From Prevotellaceae bacterium (lineage in GTDB: Bacteria > Bacteroidota > Bacteroidia > Bacteroidales > Muribaculaceae): DNA of 64,000 bases. A program made the translations under genes and the position numbers. Under the pieces are notes generated by a model. The model made no database searches. It had not been told where the DNA came from and worked only from the letters and a program-made list of their open reading frames with translations. Shown here in pieces: positions 37,146 to 46,823 of the stretch; position 1 is the first letter of the stretch; each line of letters starts with the position of its first letter. The DNA lies in NCBI GenBank assembly GCA_021772015.1, contig JAETNS010000003.1, forward strand, positions 124,001-188,000. Direction: 5' to 3'.

Positions 37146-38177
37146 ATGCAAAAAGATAAGAACAACCTCATCGTCTATTGCGAATATGAGGACGGCAAGG
37201 TGGCCGATGTCAGCCTTGAGCTCCTGACCAAGGGGCGTCAGCTCGCCACCGAACTCGGTGTGAAGCTTGAAGCCGTGGTCATCGGCGACAAGCTCGCAGG
37301 CATCGAGAAGCAGCTTTTCCCCTATGGTGTCGACATGGTCTACAAGGTAGAGGACAAACGTCTCTATCCCTATACCTCCAATCCCCATGCGGCAGTGCTG
37401 ATCAACCTCTTCCGTGAGATAGAGCCACAGATCTGTCTGATGGGAGCTACCTGCATCGGCCGCGATCTCGGTCCCCGTGTCAGCTCATGTCTCCACAGCG
37501 GTCTGACCGCCGACTGCACCTCGCTTGTGATCGGTGACCACAAAGATCCCAAGACCGGCAAGGAATACCAGAACCTTCTCTATCAGATCCGCCCTGCATT
37601 CGGCGGAAATATCGTCGCCACGATCGTCAATCCCGACTGTCGTCCGCAGATGGCCACAGTCCGCGAGGGCGTTATGAAGAAAGAGGTCTTCAACCCCAAT
37701 CACAAAGGGGAGGTTGTCAAGCTTGACGCGAAGAAATATGTCAAGGATGAGGACTTCGTGGTGGAGATCATCGACCGTCATATCGAGAAATCCAAGATAA
37801 ACATCAAGAACGCGTCGATAATCGTTGCCGGCGGTTATGGAGTTGGATCCAAAGAAGGATTCGACATGCTTCATGAGCTTGCGTCGGTACTTGGCGCGGA
37901 GGTGGGCGCGACCCGCGCGGCTGTCGACGCAGGGTTTACCGAACATGCCCGTCAGGTCGGCCAGACCGGCGTGACCGTGCGTCCCAAGCTTTATATCGCT
38001 TGCGGTATCTCCGGTCAGATCCAGCATATCGCCGGAATGCAGGACAGCTCGATCATCATCTCCATCAACAACGATCCCAATGCCCCGATCAACACGATCG
38101 CCGACTATGTCATCACAGGCAACTATGAGGAGATCGTTCCCAAACTCATCAAGTATTATAAGAAAAACTCGAAGTAA
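37146..38177 (+). CDS. etfA: Electron transfer flavoprotein alpha subunit
   Basis: The 343-residue protein carries the FAD domain of ETF. The N-terminal part has the alpha/beta domain (LELLTKGRQLATELGVKLEAVV). The C-terminal FAD-binding part shows IVAGGYGVGSKEGFDML, GATRAAVDAGF, GQTGVTVRPKLYIACGISG and QHIAGMQDSSIIISINNDPNAPI, trimmed here to keep each short. The stop codon overlaps the start of the acyl-CoA dehydrogenase gene (TAATG), indicating coupled expression and a dedicated electron path. Confidence 0.95.
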   Translation: MQKDKNNLIVYCEYEDGKVADVSLELLTKGRQLATELGVKLEAVVIGDKLAGIEKQLFPYGVDMVYKVEDKRLYPYTSNPHAAVLINLFREIEPQICLMGATCIGRDLGPRVSSCLHSGLTADCTSLVIGDHKDPKTGKEYQNLLYQIRPAFGGNIVATIVNPDCRPQMATVREGVMKKEVFNPNHKGEVVKLDAKKYVKDEDFVVEIIDRHIEKSKINIKNASIIVAGGYGVGSKEGFDMLHELASVLGAEVGATRAAVDAGFTEHARQVGQTGVTVRPKLYIACGISGQIQHIAGMQDSSIIISINNDPNAPINTIADYVITGNYEEIVPKLIKYYKKNSK

Positions 38178-39913
38178 TGGCTAACTTCTATACAGACAAC
38201 AAGGCGCTGAAGCTCCATCTCCAGCACCCGCTGATGCAGAAAATCGTCAGCCTGAAGGAGCGTGACTTCGCCGACGCAGACAAGTTTGATTATGCGCCTG
38301 TCGATTTCGCCGACGCTATGGACAACTATGACCGCGTGCTTGAAATCGTGGGTGAACTCTGCGGCACGACAATCGCGGAGAACGCCGAAGGGGTCGACCA
38401 TGAAGGCCCGAAGGTTGAGAACGGACGTGTCTCTTATGCATCCGGCACACAGCAGAATCTTGATGCCTGCCGCAAGGCCGGCTTGATGGGGATGTCTATG
38501 CCCCGCCGTTACGGTGGCCTGAATTTCCCCATCACTCCCTATATCATGGCTGCTGACATCGTCAGCCGCGCCGACACCGGCTTTGAGAACCTCTGGGGTC
38601 TCCAGGATTGCGCCGAGACCCTGTATGAGTTCGGTTCTGAAGAGCAGCGCGAGCGTTACATACCCCGCGTGTGTCAGGGAGAGACCATGTCGATGGACCT
38701 CACCGAGCCGGATGCCGGATCCGACCTCCAGTCGGTGATGCTGAAGGCCACCGAAATGCCTGACGGATCATGGCGGCTCAACGGTGTTAAGCGTTTCATC
38801 ACCAACGGTGACGCTGACATCCATCTGGTGCTGGCCCGTTCGGAGAACGGCACAAAGGATGGCCGCGGACTGTCGATGTTCATCTATGACAAACGTCAGG
38901 GTGGAGTGGATGTACGCCGCATCGAGAACAAAATGGGAATCAAGGGATCCCCGACATGCGAGCTTGTCTACAAGAACGCCAAGGCCGAGCTTTGCGGCTC
39001 CCGCCGTCTGGGCCTTATCAAGTATGTCATGGCCCTGATGAACGGTGCGCGTCTCGGTATCGCCGCCCAGAGCGTAGGTGTCAGCGAGATCGCCTACCGC
39101 GAGGCCGACGCGTATGCCCGCGACCGCAAGCAGTTCGGCAAGGCAATAATCGAGTTCCCGGCTGTCCGCGAGATTCTCGCCACAATGAAAGCCAAACTCG
39201 ACGCTTCACGCTGTCTGCTTTATGAGACCGCGCGTTATGTAGACCTCTACAAGGCTTACGAGGATATCGCCCGCGAGCGTTCGCTCACTCCCGACGAGCG
39301 CAAGGAGATGAAACTCTACAACAAGCTTGCCGACGCATGCACTCCGCTCGCCAAGGGGCTGACTTCCGAATACTGCAACCAGAACGCATATGATTGCATC
39401 CAGATTCATGGCGGCTCAGGTTTCATGAAGGATTACGCCTGTGAGCGTGTCTACCGTGATGCCCGTATCACCTCCATCTATGAGGGTACCACTCAGCTTC
39501 AGGTCGTTGCTGCCATCCGCCACGTCCTGACCGGCACCTACGCCCAGCTCATTGAAGGATATCAGGCAATGGAGATCGCTCCGCAGCTTGCTACCCAGAA
39601 GAAGATGCTCGATGTGATGTTCTCCAAGTATCAGGAAGCCGTCGAGGCTGTCAAGGCTGTCAATGAGACCGAGTACACTGATTTCATGGCTCGTCGTCTG
39701 GTAGAGATGGCCGGTGATTGCGTAATGGGTTATCTTCTTGTGACCGACGCTTCCCGTAATCTATCATCCGAGAATGAGGCTGTCAAGGAAGCCGCAGAGG
39801 AGCTGGTCAAGAGTGCCAAGGTCTATGTTAACCTCGGAATGGCTGACGTGGCCCGTAATGCCGCTTTCGTAGCAACAGTGAAACCTGCCGATATGTCGGA
39901 ATACCAGGGCTGA
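38177..39913 (+). CDS. Acyl-CoA dehydrogenase family protein
   Basis: The 578-residue FAD enzyme oxidises an acyl-CoA thioester and hands electrons to the ETF encoded immediately before. Landmarks are MSMDLTEPDAGSDLQSV, RFITNGDADIHLVLAR, ARDRKQFGKAI and the C-terminal GGSGFMKDYACERVYRD followed by ITSIYEGTTQLQ, where the Glu is the expected catalytic base. A helical C-terminal extension of about 120 residues beyond that motif marks the longer Bacteroidota type. Chain length or branched-chain specificity cannot be read. In anaerobes such etf-linked enzymes may also run as reductases. Confidence 0.94.
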   Translation: MANFYTDNKALKLHLQHPLMQKIVSLKERDFADADKFDYAPVDFADAMDNYDRVLEIVGELCGTTIAENAEGVDHEGPKVENGRVSYASGTQQNLDACRKAGLMGMSMPRRYGGLNFPITPYIMAADIVSRADTGFENLWGLQDCAETLYEFGSEEQRERYIPRVCQGETMSMDLTEPDAGSDLQSVMLKATEMPDGSWRLNGVKRFITNGDADIHLVLARSENGTKDGRGLSMFIYDKRQGGVDVRRIENKMGIKGSPTCELVYKNAKAELCGSRRLGLIKYVMALMNGARLGIAAQSVGVSEIAYREADAYARDRKQFGKAIIEFPAVREILATMKAKLDASRCLLYETARYVDLYKAYEDIARERSLTPDERKEMKLYNKLADACTPLAKGLTSEYCNQNAYDCIQIHGGSGFMKDYACERVYRDARITSIYEGTTQLQVVAAIRHVLTGTYAQLIEGYQAMEIAPQLATQKKMLDVMFSKYQEAVEAVKAVNETEYTDFMARRLVEMAGDCVMGYLLVTDASRNLSSENEAVKEAAEELVKSAKVYVNLGMADVARNAAFVATVKPADMSEYQG

Positions 39914-39971
39914 GATTAGACTTTATGGATTTGATGGCAATGTCATCAAACACCCCGTTTAACAACGATTT

Positions 39972-40006
39972 GCGATGTGCCGTGATCATGGCACATCGCT
40001 TTTTTT
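39972..40006 (+). terminator. Terminator of the etf/acyl-CoA dehydrogenase operon
   Basis: A ten-base perfect stem (39972-39981 with 39990-39999), an eight-base loop and seven T residues. Confidence 0.9.
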
Positions 40007-40097
40007 GTCATAGGCAGTCGAATAACTGTTACTGAAAAATAATTTACCGAGACCGGTACGCAGGCAATAAGCGGGATTTCTCCTCGTTGTATGATTG

Positions 40098-41759
40098 ATG
40101 GGAAGAATCGTTTCTCTCATATTGTGTCTGGTGTTCGTGGCCGGCGTGAAGATGCAAGGCCGGGGAGCTACGCGTATTGACTCATTGATGGCCCAGCTTG
40201 ACACCGTGGTCGCAAACCGGAGCCATTATTTCGAGATCAAGGAGAACCGCTTGTCAGGCCTGAAAAGAGATTATTTCTCTGCCAGAAATGACATATCGAG
40301 ATTTGATATCCTCGGCACACTCATTGATGAGTATATCCCTTACAATACCGACTCGGCACTGGTGTACAGTCTGGAGCGCGAGTCGGTGGCGCGTCGTATC
40401 GGGGATCCGGTCAGGATCTGCACGGCCCGCATGAATCGCGCTGTTGCTCTCAGTGCCATAGGAATGTATTCCGAAGTGATAGAAATAATGGAAGGTGTCT
40501 CAAAAGAGGAGCTGCCCGATTACCTTGTTCCCTTCTATTATTATGTGATGAGGACATTGTACGGCAGGTTATCGGATTATTCCGCTTTCGAGCCGGAACG
40601 CAAGCGTTATCTGCAGCTCACGGATGCTTACCGCGACTCCCTTATGATGGTCAATGACCCCGGATCACTGGCGTTTGCCATTTCAAGGGCCGACCAGCTT
40701 AATATACATGGCCGTCCGGCGGAGGCGGTCTCCGTGATGACGGAGTTCATGGACAGCCATGAACTTTCCGAGCATGACAAGGCCATATGCGCCTGGACGT
40801 TGTCGGAATCATATGGGATAATGGGGGAGACCAAATCACAGAAAGAGCAGTTGTTGGTGTCATCTATCTCCGACATGAAGAGCGCGGTCAGGGAGTATAT
40901 ATCGCTTCGGGAGCTGGCGTTGCTGCTCTACCGCGAAGGGGATCTCGACAGGGCATACAACTTCCTGAATGTTTGTGTCGATGACGCGACCAAGAGCAAT
41001 GCCCGCCATCGTATCATTGAGCTTAACGAAACCTATCCGATGGTCAACGGCATTTACCTCAATGCCATAAAGGACCAGAAAAGGTCGCTGCAATGGGCTT
41101 TGGCCATAATCACGGTCATATCGCTGTCGTTGCTTGCCGCGATATTTTTCATACGCAAGCAGATGAGAAACATAGCTGCAGCGAAGAAGACCATCGAAGA
41201 AAACAATCAACGGCTCGACATACTTAACTCAAAGCTCACGGAATCCAACCGGGAATTGTGTGAGGCCAACCGTTCGATTGCCGAGAACTCCCGTGTGAAA
41301 GAGACATACATCGGCCGTTACATGGATCAATGTCTGGAGTATATCGAGCGTCTTGACACCTACCGCAAGTCGATCTCCAAGATGGCCTCTTCGGGCAAAA
41401 CCGATGAGCTTAAGAAAATGGTCAAATCTTCGGCAGCGATAGATGACGAGTTGAAATCTTTCTATGGCAATTTCGACGAGACTTTCCTCAAGTTGTTCCC
41501 GACTTTTGTTGAGGATTTCAACAAACTGCTTTTGCCCGAGGAAGCCATTATCCCCAAGAGGCCGGGTTCGCTTAATACCGAATTACGGATTTTCGCCCTC
41601 ATACGTCTGGGTATAACCGACAGTGACCGCATAGCCAAATTCCTGCGATATTCCCTCACGACCATCTATAATTATCGTACCAGAGTCCGCAACAAGGCTG
41701 CCGGAGACCGTTCGCAACTGGAGAAACAAGTCTTGTTGATCGGTCGCTCCGAACGATGA
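40098..41759 (+). CDS. SusR-like / DUF6377 membrane-spanning regulator
   Basis: The 553-residue product (ATG 40098) has an N-terminal signal or anchor (1-20), a helical, TPR-like periplasmic part (25-325) and one membrane helix (about 331-352). A coiled coil follows (355-400), then a cytoplasmic C-terminal domain. Its end has LRIFALIRLGITDSDRIAKFL and SLTTIYNYRTRVRNKA, a LuxR-like helix-turn-helix. I place it in DUF6377 from memory; this is also the plan of SusR, the maltose-responsive activator of starch utilization. It lies directly upstream of, and in line with, the alpha-glucan locus, so it probably senses an alpha-gluco-oligosaccharide and activates the susC promoter at 41942. Confidence 0.82.
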   Translation: MGRIVSLILCLVFVAGVKMQGRGATRIDSLMAQLDTVVANRSHYFEIKENRLSGLKRDYFSARNDISRFDILGTLIDEYIPYNTDSALVYSLERESVARRIGDPVRICTARMNRAVALSAIGMYSEVIEIMEGVSKEELPDYLVPFYYYVMRTLYGRLSDYSAFEPERKRYLQLTDAYRDSLMMVNDPGSLAFAISRADQLNIHGRPAEAVSVMTEFMDSHELSEHDKAICAWTLSESYGIMGETKSQKEQLLVSSISDMKSAVREYISLRELALLLYREGDLDRAYNFLNVCVDDATKSNARHRIIELNETYPMVNGIYLNAIKDQKRSLQWALAIITVISLSLLAAIFFIRKQMRNIAAAKKTIEENNQRLDILNSKLTESNRELCEANRSIAENSRVKETYIGRYMDQCLEYIERLDTYRKSISKMASSGKTDELKKMVKSSAAIDDELKSFYGNFDETFLKLFPTFVEDFNKLLLPEEAIIPKRPGSLNTELRIFALIRLGITDSDRIAKFLRYSLTTIYNYRTRVRNKAAGDRSQLEKQVLLIGRSER

Positions 41760-41941
41760 CTCTATAATACTTCAGATTGAAAAACTCGCTATATATCTCC
41801 TGCATTTGTGGGGGAAGCAGGGGTGAAAAACGACTTTTCGGGTTTAAAATCCACTATATTATTTACCCCCCCCGTTTATAATTAATATATTGATTACCAG
41901 TTAAGTAATACTCGAAAATCGCTACTTTTTTTGTATAGGCC

Positions 41942-41973
41942 ATTGACAACCTTTTTTTCTATGTATAACTTTG
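41942..41973 (+). promoter_or_regulatory. Promoter of the alpha-glucan susC operon
   Basis: ATTG at 41942-41945 (one mismatch to TTTG), 20 bases, then TAACTTTG at 41966-41973. A weak -33 box is what an activator-dependent promoter would show. The 258-base gap upstream also holds a C-run near 41867 and AT-rich sequence where the SusR-like protein might bind; no clear repeat was found. Confidence 0.65.
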
Positions 41974-42017
41974 CAGAAAAACTTGCCTAACGATTATTTA
42001 ACCAAAAAATCTTATCA

Positions 42018-45005
42018 ATGAAAAAATGCAGGAATCATGTCAGGAAACTGATTTCCTTTTTGCTGTTGGCATTAGGGCTACAGTTTGTGACAGCCCAGCA
42101 GCTTAATGTTAAAGGAACGGTTACCGATCCCGACGGGGAGCCTATCATAGGCGCGAGCGTCATCGTCGAGGGAACCAAGACCGGCACTTCCACTGATATC
42201 GATGGAAATTTCGCAGTGACTGCTGATGCCAAAAGCAAACTGAGAGTATCTTATATCGGTTATGAGACTCAGTCAGTGGCTGTGAATGGCCGTAGTGATA
42301 TCAAGGTCATAATGAAAGAGAATTCCGCCGTTCTTGACGAGGTGGTGGTCATCGGTTACGGCACCATGGACAAGAAGGAGCTGACCTCGGCTATCTCCCA
42401 TGTGAGCGAGAAGGATTTCCTTTCGGTAAGCTCCCTTGATCCCTCAATGATGATCCAGGGAAAGGTGCCCGGAGTCTCGATTACCAATACGGGTGCAGGC
42501 GATCCCAACAATCAGGCCAGCATACAGATCCGAGGTGTCTCCTCCCGCTCGGCCGGTCTCGGCCCGCTGATCGTTATCGACGGAGTCCCCGGCGGCAATC
42601 TGACCAACATCAACCCCAATGATATCGCCTCTTTCGACATATTAAAGGATGGCGCGGCATCGGCCATCTATGGTACACGCGGTTCAAACGGTGTCATCCT
42701 TGTCACCACCAAGAAAGGCAGCAAGGACGGCGCGACCCATACATCCTATTCCGGGACTTTGGCTTGGGATGTTGTCAATAAAGAACTCGACATGATGACC
42801 GCGCAGGATTACCGTGAGGTGCGTCTGGGCTGGGGTGATCGCGGTGTCGACCTCGGTGGCAATGAAGATTGGCTTGATGCAGTCACCCGTACAGGTTTCA
42901 CCCAGCAACATACCCTGACCATAAGTGGCGGCAACGAGCGCAGCAATTACCGTGTCAGTGCCGACTACCGCAGGGCCAATGGTATCGACCTCCGTTCGAG
43001 CCGAGAGGAATACGGCGCGCGTGCGTCGGTGATGCATACCACCAAGGGTGGCCTGTTCACGATAAATATCAATGTCGCTCCCCGTATCATCTACCGCAAC
43101 AATGCCGACTGGTCGGTGTTCCGCAACGCCATCGAGGCCAACCCTACGACTCCGATCATGGATCCCGAGAATCCCAACATGTATTACAATTTCCAGGGAC
43201 AGGTCGTCGGCAGCAACCCGGTAGAGTTGATGAAGCTTGAGAAGGACCAGGCTGACACCAAGCTCCTTGACTGGGACGGAACACTCAAGCTCAATCTCCT
43301 GCCTCTTTTTGCGAAGGACGGCCAGAGCATCCATCACCTGACAACCCAGGTGATGTTCGCCGACCATCAATACAGCAACAACAACACATGGTTCCGTCCG
43401 TCGACTTCCACATTGGCTGTCAACAACGGTTATGAAGGTGAGGCCAGCCGCTCTTATTCAAAGGAGCGCCAATATGTTGTCGAATGGCTGACCAATTACA
43501 ACACCCATATCGACAAGCACAATATCAAGGCAATGGTGGGTTATTCCTATCAATATTCCCAATATTCCGGTTTCAACGCCGAGAACAAGGATTTCCCCAA
43601 TGACGGTCTGGGAGCAGACAATCTTGGTTCGGGCGAGCTGGCCAAGGAGGAGGGTGAGGTCTTGATGGGAAGCTATCGCAATGACTCCAAGCTGATTTCA
43701 TTTTTCGGGCGTGTCAGCTATGACTTTGACGGGAAATATCTTCTGACCGCCTCCCTGCGTCATGAAGGATCCTCGAAATTCGGAAAGAACCACAAGTGGG
43801 GCAACTTCCCCGCCGTGTCTGCCGGATGGCGTATCTCGCAGGAGAAGTTCATGAGCGGGCTGCGTTGGATCGACGACCTGAAAATCCGCGCCGACTACGG
43901 TGTGACCGGTAATCAGGACTTCGACAGCTATCTTTCGCTCAACACCATGGGCGGTTTCGGTTACTACTATTACAACGGGAAATATTTCCAGGTATGGGGC
44001 CCGGGCAAGAATGTCAATCCCGATCTCCGCTGGGAGAAGGGAAAGAACTGGAACATAGGCCTTGACTTCTCGCTCTTCAACAACCGTCTTTATGGTTCGC
44101 TCAACTACTTCAACCGCCGTCAGCAGGATCTGTTGGGTAACTACAAAGTGTCGGTGCCTCCCTATCTGTTCGACGAGACCTTTGTCAATGTCGGGACGAT
44201 GAAGAATACCGGATTTGAGTTCGACATCACCTTCAACGCTGTCAACACCAAGGATTTTTCCTACAGCTTCAATGTCATAGGGACGGCGATGAGCAACAAG
44301 TTTGTCGATTTCAGCAACTCGCAGTATATCGGGCAGGATTTCTACAACGTCTGCTCGACAGAAGATCCCTATCCTTTCTACAACCTCCAGCGTATCGAGA
44401 AGGGGGAGTCGCTCGGTAATTTCTATATGTGGAAATATGCCGGGATAACTCCGGAAGGGGAGTGGCTGGTCTACGACAAGGACAATGATATCATCCGCGC
44501 CTCGCAGGCTACTGACGAAGACCGTCGTATCGTGGGCAACGGTATGCCGAAATTCACATTGTCTACAAGCCATAACTTCCGTTACAAGAACTTCGACCTG
44601 GCCCTGTTCTTCAGGGGAGCATTCGGATTTGACATCTTCAACATCCATGATTTCTATTACGGGACACGTAATTTCTCCGGCAATATGCTCCGCAAGGCTT
44701 ACGGCAAGAACTTCGACATATCGCCTGATGTCAACCCGGTTGTCACAGACTATTTCCTGGAGCGCGGGGACTACTTCAAGCTCGACATGCTGACCTTGGG
44801 CTACACCTTGCCGACTCCGAAGCTCCGGTTCCTTGACCGTGTGAGAGTCTACGGGACGGTGAAGAATGTCTTCACTATCACCAAGTTCAGCGGTGTGGAT
44901 CCCTCCACCTACCAGGTCAACGGACTGACCCCCGGCGGCCAAGGCTCGAGGACATATTATCCGTCGACACGACAGTTTATTGTCGGACTGCAGCTTGATT
45001 TCTAA
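42018..45005 (+). CDS. susC: SusC-like TonB-dependent transporter (alpha-glucan locus)
   Basis: The 995-residue outer-membrane importer has a signal peptide (1-26), a carboxypeptidase-regulatory-like domain (28-100; VKGTVTDPDGEPIIGASVIV), a TonB box (LDEVVVIGYG, 106-115), a plug with IQIRGVSSRSAG and GAASAIYGTRGSNGVILVT, and a barrel ending in STRQFIVGLQLDF. It is led by a promoter 45 bases upstream and followed by SusD. With GH66, GH97 and GH31 genes downstream it should import alpha-1,6-linked gluco-oligosaccharides, which is inference from context. The symbol is used in the sense of a homologue. Confidence 0.94.
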   Translation: MKKCRNHVRKLISFLLLALGLQFVTAQQLNVKGTVTDPDGEPIIGASVIVEGTKTGTSTDIDGNFAVTADAKSKLRVSYIGYETQSVAVNGRSDIKVIMKENSAVLDEVVVIGYGTMDKKELTSAISHVSEKDFLSVSSLDPSMMIQGKVPGVSITNTGAGDPNNQASIQIRGVSSRSAGLGPLIVIDGVPGGNLTNINPNDIASFDILKDGAASAIYGTRGSNGVILVTTKKGSKDGATHTSYSGTLAWDVVNKELDMMTAQDYREVRLGWGDRGVDLGGNEDWLDAVTRTGFTQQHTLTISGGNERSNYRVSADYRRANGIDLRSSREEYGARASVMHTTKGGLFTININVAPRIIYRNNADWSVFRNAIEANPTTPIMDPENPNMYYNFQGQVVGSNPVELMKLEKDQADTKLLDWDGTLKLNLLPLFAKDGQSIHHLTTQVMFADHQYSNNNTWFRPSTSTLAVNNGYEGEASRSYSKERQYVVEWLTNYNTHIDKHNIKAMVGYSYQYSQYSGFNAENKDFPNDGLGADNLGSGELAKEEGEVLMGSYRNDSKLISFFGRVSYDFDGKYLLTASLRHEGSSKFGKNHKWGNFPAVSAGWRISQEKFMSGLRWIDDLKIRADYGVTGNQDFDSYLSLNTMGGFGYYYYNGKYFQVWGPGKNVNPDLRWEKGKNWNIGLDFSLFNNRLYGSLNYFNRRQQDLLGNYKVSVPPYLFDETFVNVGTMKNTGFEFDITFNAVNTKDFSYSFNVIGTAMSNKFVDFSNSQYIGQDFYNVCSTEDPYPFYNLQRIEKGESLGNFYMWKYAGITPEGEWLVYDKDNDIIRASQATDEDRRIVGNGMPKFTLSTSHNFRYKNFDLALFFRGAFGFDIFNIHDFYYGTRNFSGNMLRKAYGKNFDISPDVNPVVTDYFLERGDYFKLDMLTLGYTLPTPKLRFLDRVRVYGTVKNVFTITKFSGVDPSTYQVNGLTPGGQGSRTYYPSTRQFIVGLQLDF

Positions 45006-45039
45006 ACCTTACCTTATTCTTAAACCATCTGAAATTAAA

Positions 45040-46776
45040 ATGAAATTTCTCAGACATATAGCGTCCGCGACCCTGGGACTTGTGGCTCTCGCCGGTTGCA
45101 CCAATCTGGACGAGACTCTCTACGATCAGGTCGGCACGCAAAACTACTACAACACCAAGAATGATGTCATCCGCGCGGCGTTCCGTCCGTTTGAACATGC
45201 CTATTGGAGCATCCAGAGCCGTCATGTGCTCAATGAGCTGTCGGCTGACCAGCTGATCACACCGACTCGCGACGGCTGGTGGGATGACGGCGGAAAATGG
45301 CGCAGGCTACATTACCATGACTGGAATGTCGAGGATGGCGGTGACGCGCAGACCGAGTGGAACGGCTGTTTCCAGGGAATCATGCAATGTAATTACGTCA
45401 TCGAGGACCTTGCCACACTTGATCCGGCGAAATTCGGCTTTTCCCAGCCTGAATTCGACAATATCAACGCCCAGTGTCGCGCTCTCCGCGCATGGTTCTA
45501 TATCCGCCTGCTTGACGCGTTCCGCAACATTCCCCTGGCTGTGAGCTTCAATGATGTCTCTCTGAACTCCGACGGGCAGGTGGAGCCGAAAGTTGTCTTT
45601 GATTTCGTGGAGAATGAGCTTAAAGACTGTCTGTCTCTTCTCACCAAGAAGGAAAGCCTTGGCACCAACGCCAATATCCAGGGGCAATGGACCCAGGCCG
45701 GAGCCGCCGCGCTTCTTGTCCGTCTTTACCTCAACGCGGAGGTGTATATCGGTGAGAACCGCTATTCCGATTGCGAGAAAGTCGCCCAGGATATCCTTGA
45801 CGGGGTCTATGGAGCCTATCAGGTCGCAGACCGGTGGGATGCGGCTTTCGACTGGAACAACGACACCTGTGACGAGGTGATTTTCGGGTTCCCCGGCTCG
45901 CAGGGTTATTCCTACTGGCATTATCAGGGCGACACCTACTGGTGGACCGTGCCGGCCCGCGCCCGTTACTATTTCAACGACCGCAAGGCCAAAGGTGGCG
46001 ACCATAATACCAAATATGCCGCTTCTCCCAGCTATGACCTCAATGGTGACCTCTATACTTATGAGCTGGGAATGCCGATCCAGAATTTCCGCAAGTATCC
46101 TGGTGACGAGCGCATGAAACTATACCGCAACCTCGGCGACAACAAAAGGGAGGGTATGTTCCTCTTCGGCTATCTTGAATATATCGACGAGGATGGCCAG
46201 AAGAAACGTGTCCGTGCTCCCGAGCAGCCCTATGATCTCTATATCCGTGACGCTGTCGGCAACTTCCAGGCAATGGCCCCCGACAAATGGCCGGCCAACA
46301 AGACCAGCAACCTCATGAACGGAGACCACAATTCAGGCTGGCATTTCGCCAAATATCCTTTCTACAGTGATGACGATTCCCATCAGATGGAGAGCGACTA
46401 CACCGAGATCCGCCTCCCGGAGGTAATCTATTCGTTGGCGGAATGCAAACTCCGCTCGGGCAAGAAATCCGACGCGGCCAAATTGCTCAACAGTGTGCGT
46501 CGCCGCAACTATCCCGCAGAGAATCTTCAGGATGTATTGTATGCTCCTGAAGGAAAAGCAGAACTCAACGAGAAGGAGATGCTCGACGAGTGGGGCCGCG
46601 AGTTTTTCGCCGAGAGCCGCCGTCGTATCGATCTGATACGTTTCGGAAAGTTCTCCACCGGCACATGGTGGGACAAGACACCAGATGCAGGTCGTCACAC
46701 CGAGATTTTCCCGATCATGCGTCCTATTCTCAACTCCAACCCGGCGTTGAAACAGAATCCCGGTTACAGCAACTGA
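45040..46776 (+). CDS. susD: SusD-like glycan-binding lipoprotein (alpha-glucan locus)
   Basis: The 578-residue lipoprotein starts at ATG 45040, giving a signal with lipobox ALAGC (Cys20). The frame also runs upstream into susC, which I discount. Family landmarks are CRALRAWFYIRLLDAFRNIPL, EVIYSLAECKLRSGKKSDAA and the C-terminal ELNEKEMLDEWGREFFAES. It should cap the SusC barrel and bind alpha-glucan on the cell surface. The gap to susC is 34 bases. Confidence 0.94.
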   Translation: MKFLRHIASATLGLVALAGCTNLDETLYDQVGTQNYYNTKNDVIRAAFRPFEHAYWSIQSRHVLNELSADQLITPTRDGWWDDGGKWRRLHYHDWNVEDGGDAQTEWNGCFQGIMQCNYVIEDLATLDPAKFGFSQPEFDNINAQCRALRAWFYIRLLDAFRNIPLAVSFNDVSLNSDGQVEPKVVFDFVENELKDCLSLLTKKESLGTNANIQGQWTQAGAAALLVRLYLNAEVYIGENRYSDCEKVAQDILDGVYGAYQVADRWDAAFDWNNDTCDEVIFGFPGSQGYSYWHYQGDTYWWTVPARARYYFNDRKAKGGDHNTKYAASPSYDLNGDLYTYELGMPIQNFRKYPGDERMKLYRNLGDNKREGMFLFGYLEYIDEDGQKKRVRAPEQPYDLYIRDAVGNFQAMAPDKWPANKTSNLMNGDHNSGWHFAKYPFYSDDDSHQMESDYTEIRLPEVIYSLAECKLRSGKKSDAAKLLNSVRRRNYPAENLQDVLYAPEGKAELNEKEMLDEWGREFFAESRRRIDLIRFGKFSTGTWWDKTPDAGRHTEIFPIMRPILNSNPALKQNPGYSN

Positions 46777-46823
46777 TGACGGCGACACCGGTCACTATAT
46801 AACAACATTGAACAGTCGTATCC

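Noticed and set aside
40098-41759. Classic hybrid two-component regulator for the alpha-glucan locus
   Set aside because: No histidine kinase, receiver or AraC-type domain is present; the architecture is TPR-like, one membrane helix, coiled coil and LuxR-like helix-turn-helix.
43698-44942. 414-codon open frame on the minus strand inside susC
   Set aside because: It lies wholly antisense to a well-supported SusC barrel, has no domain or signal, and reflects codon bias of the plus strand.
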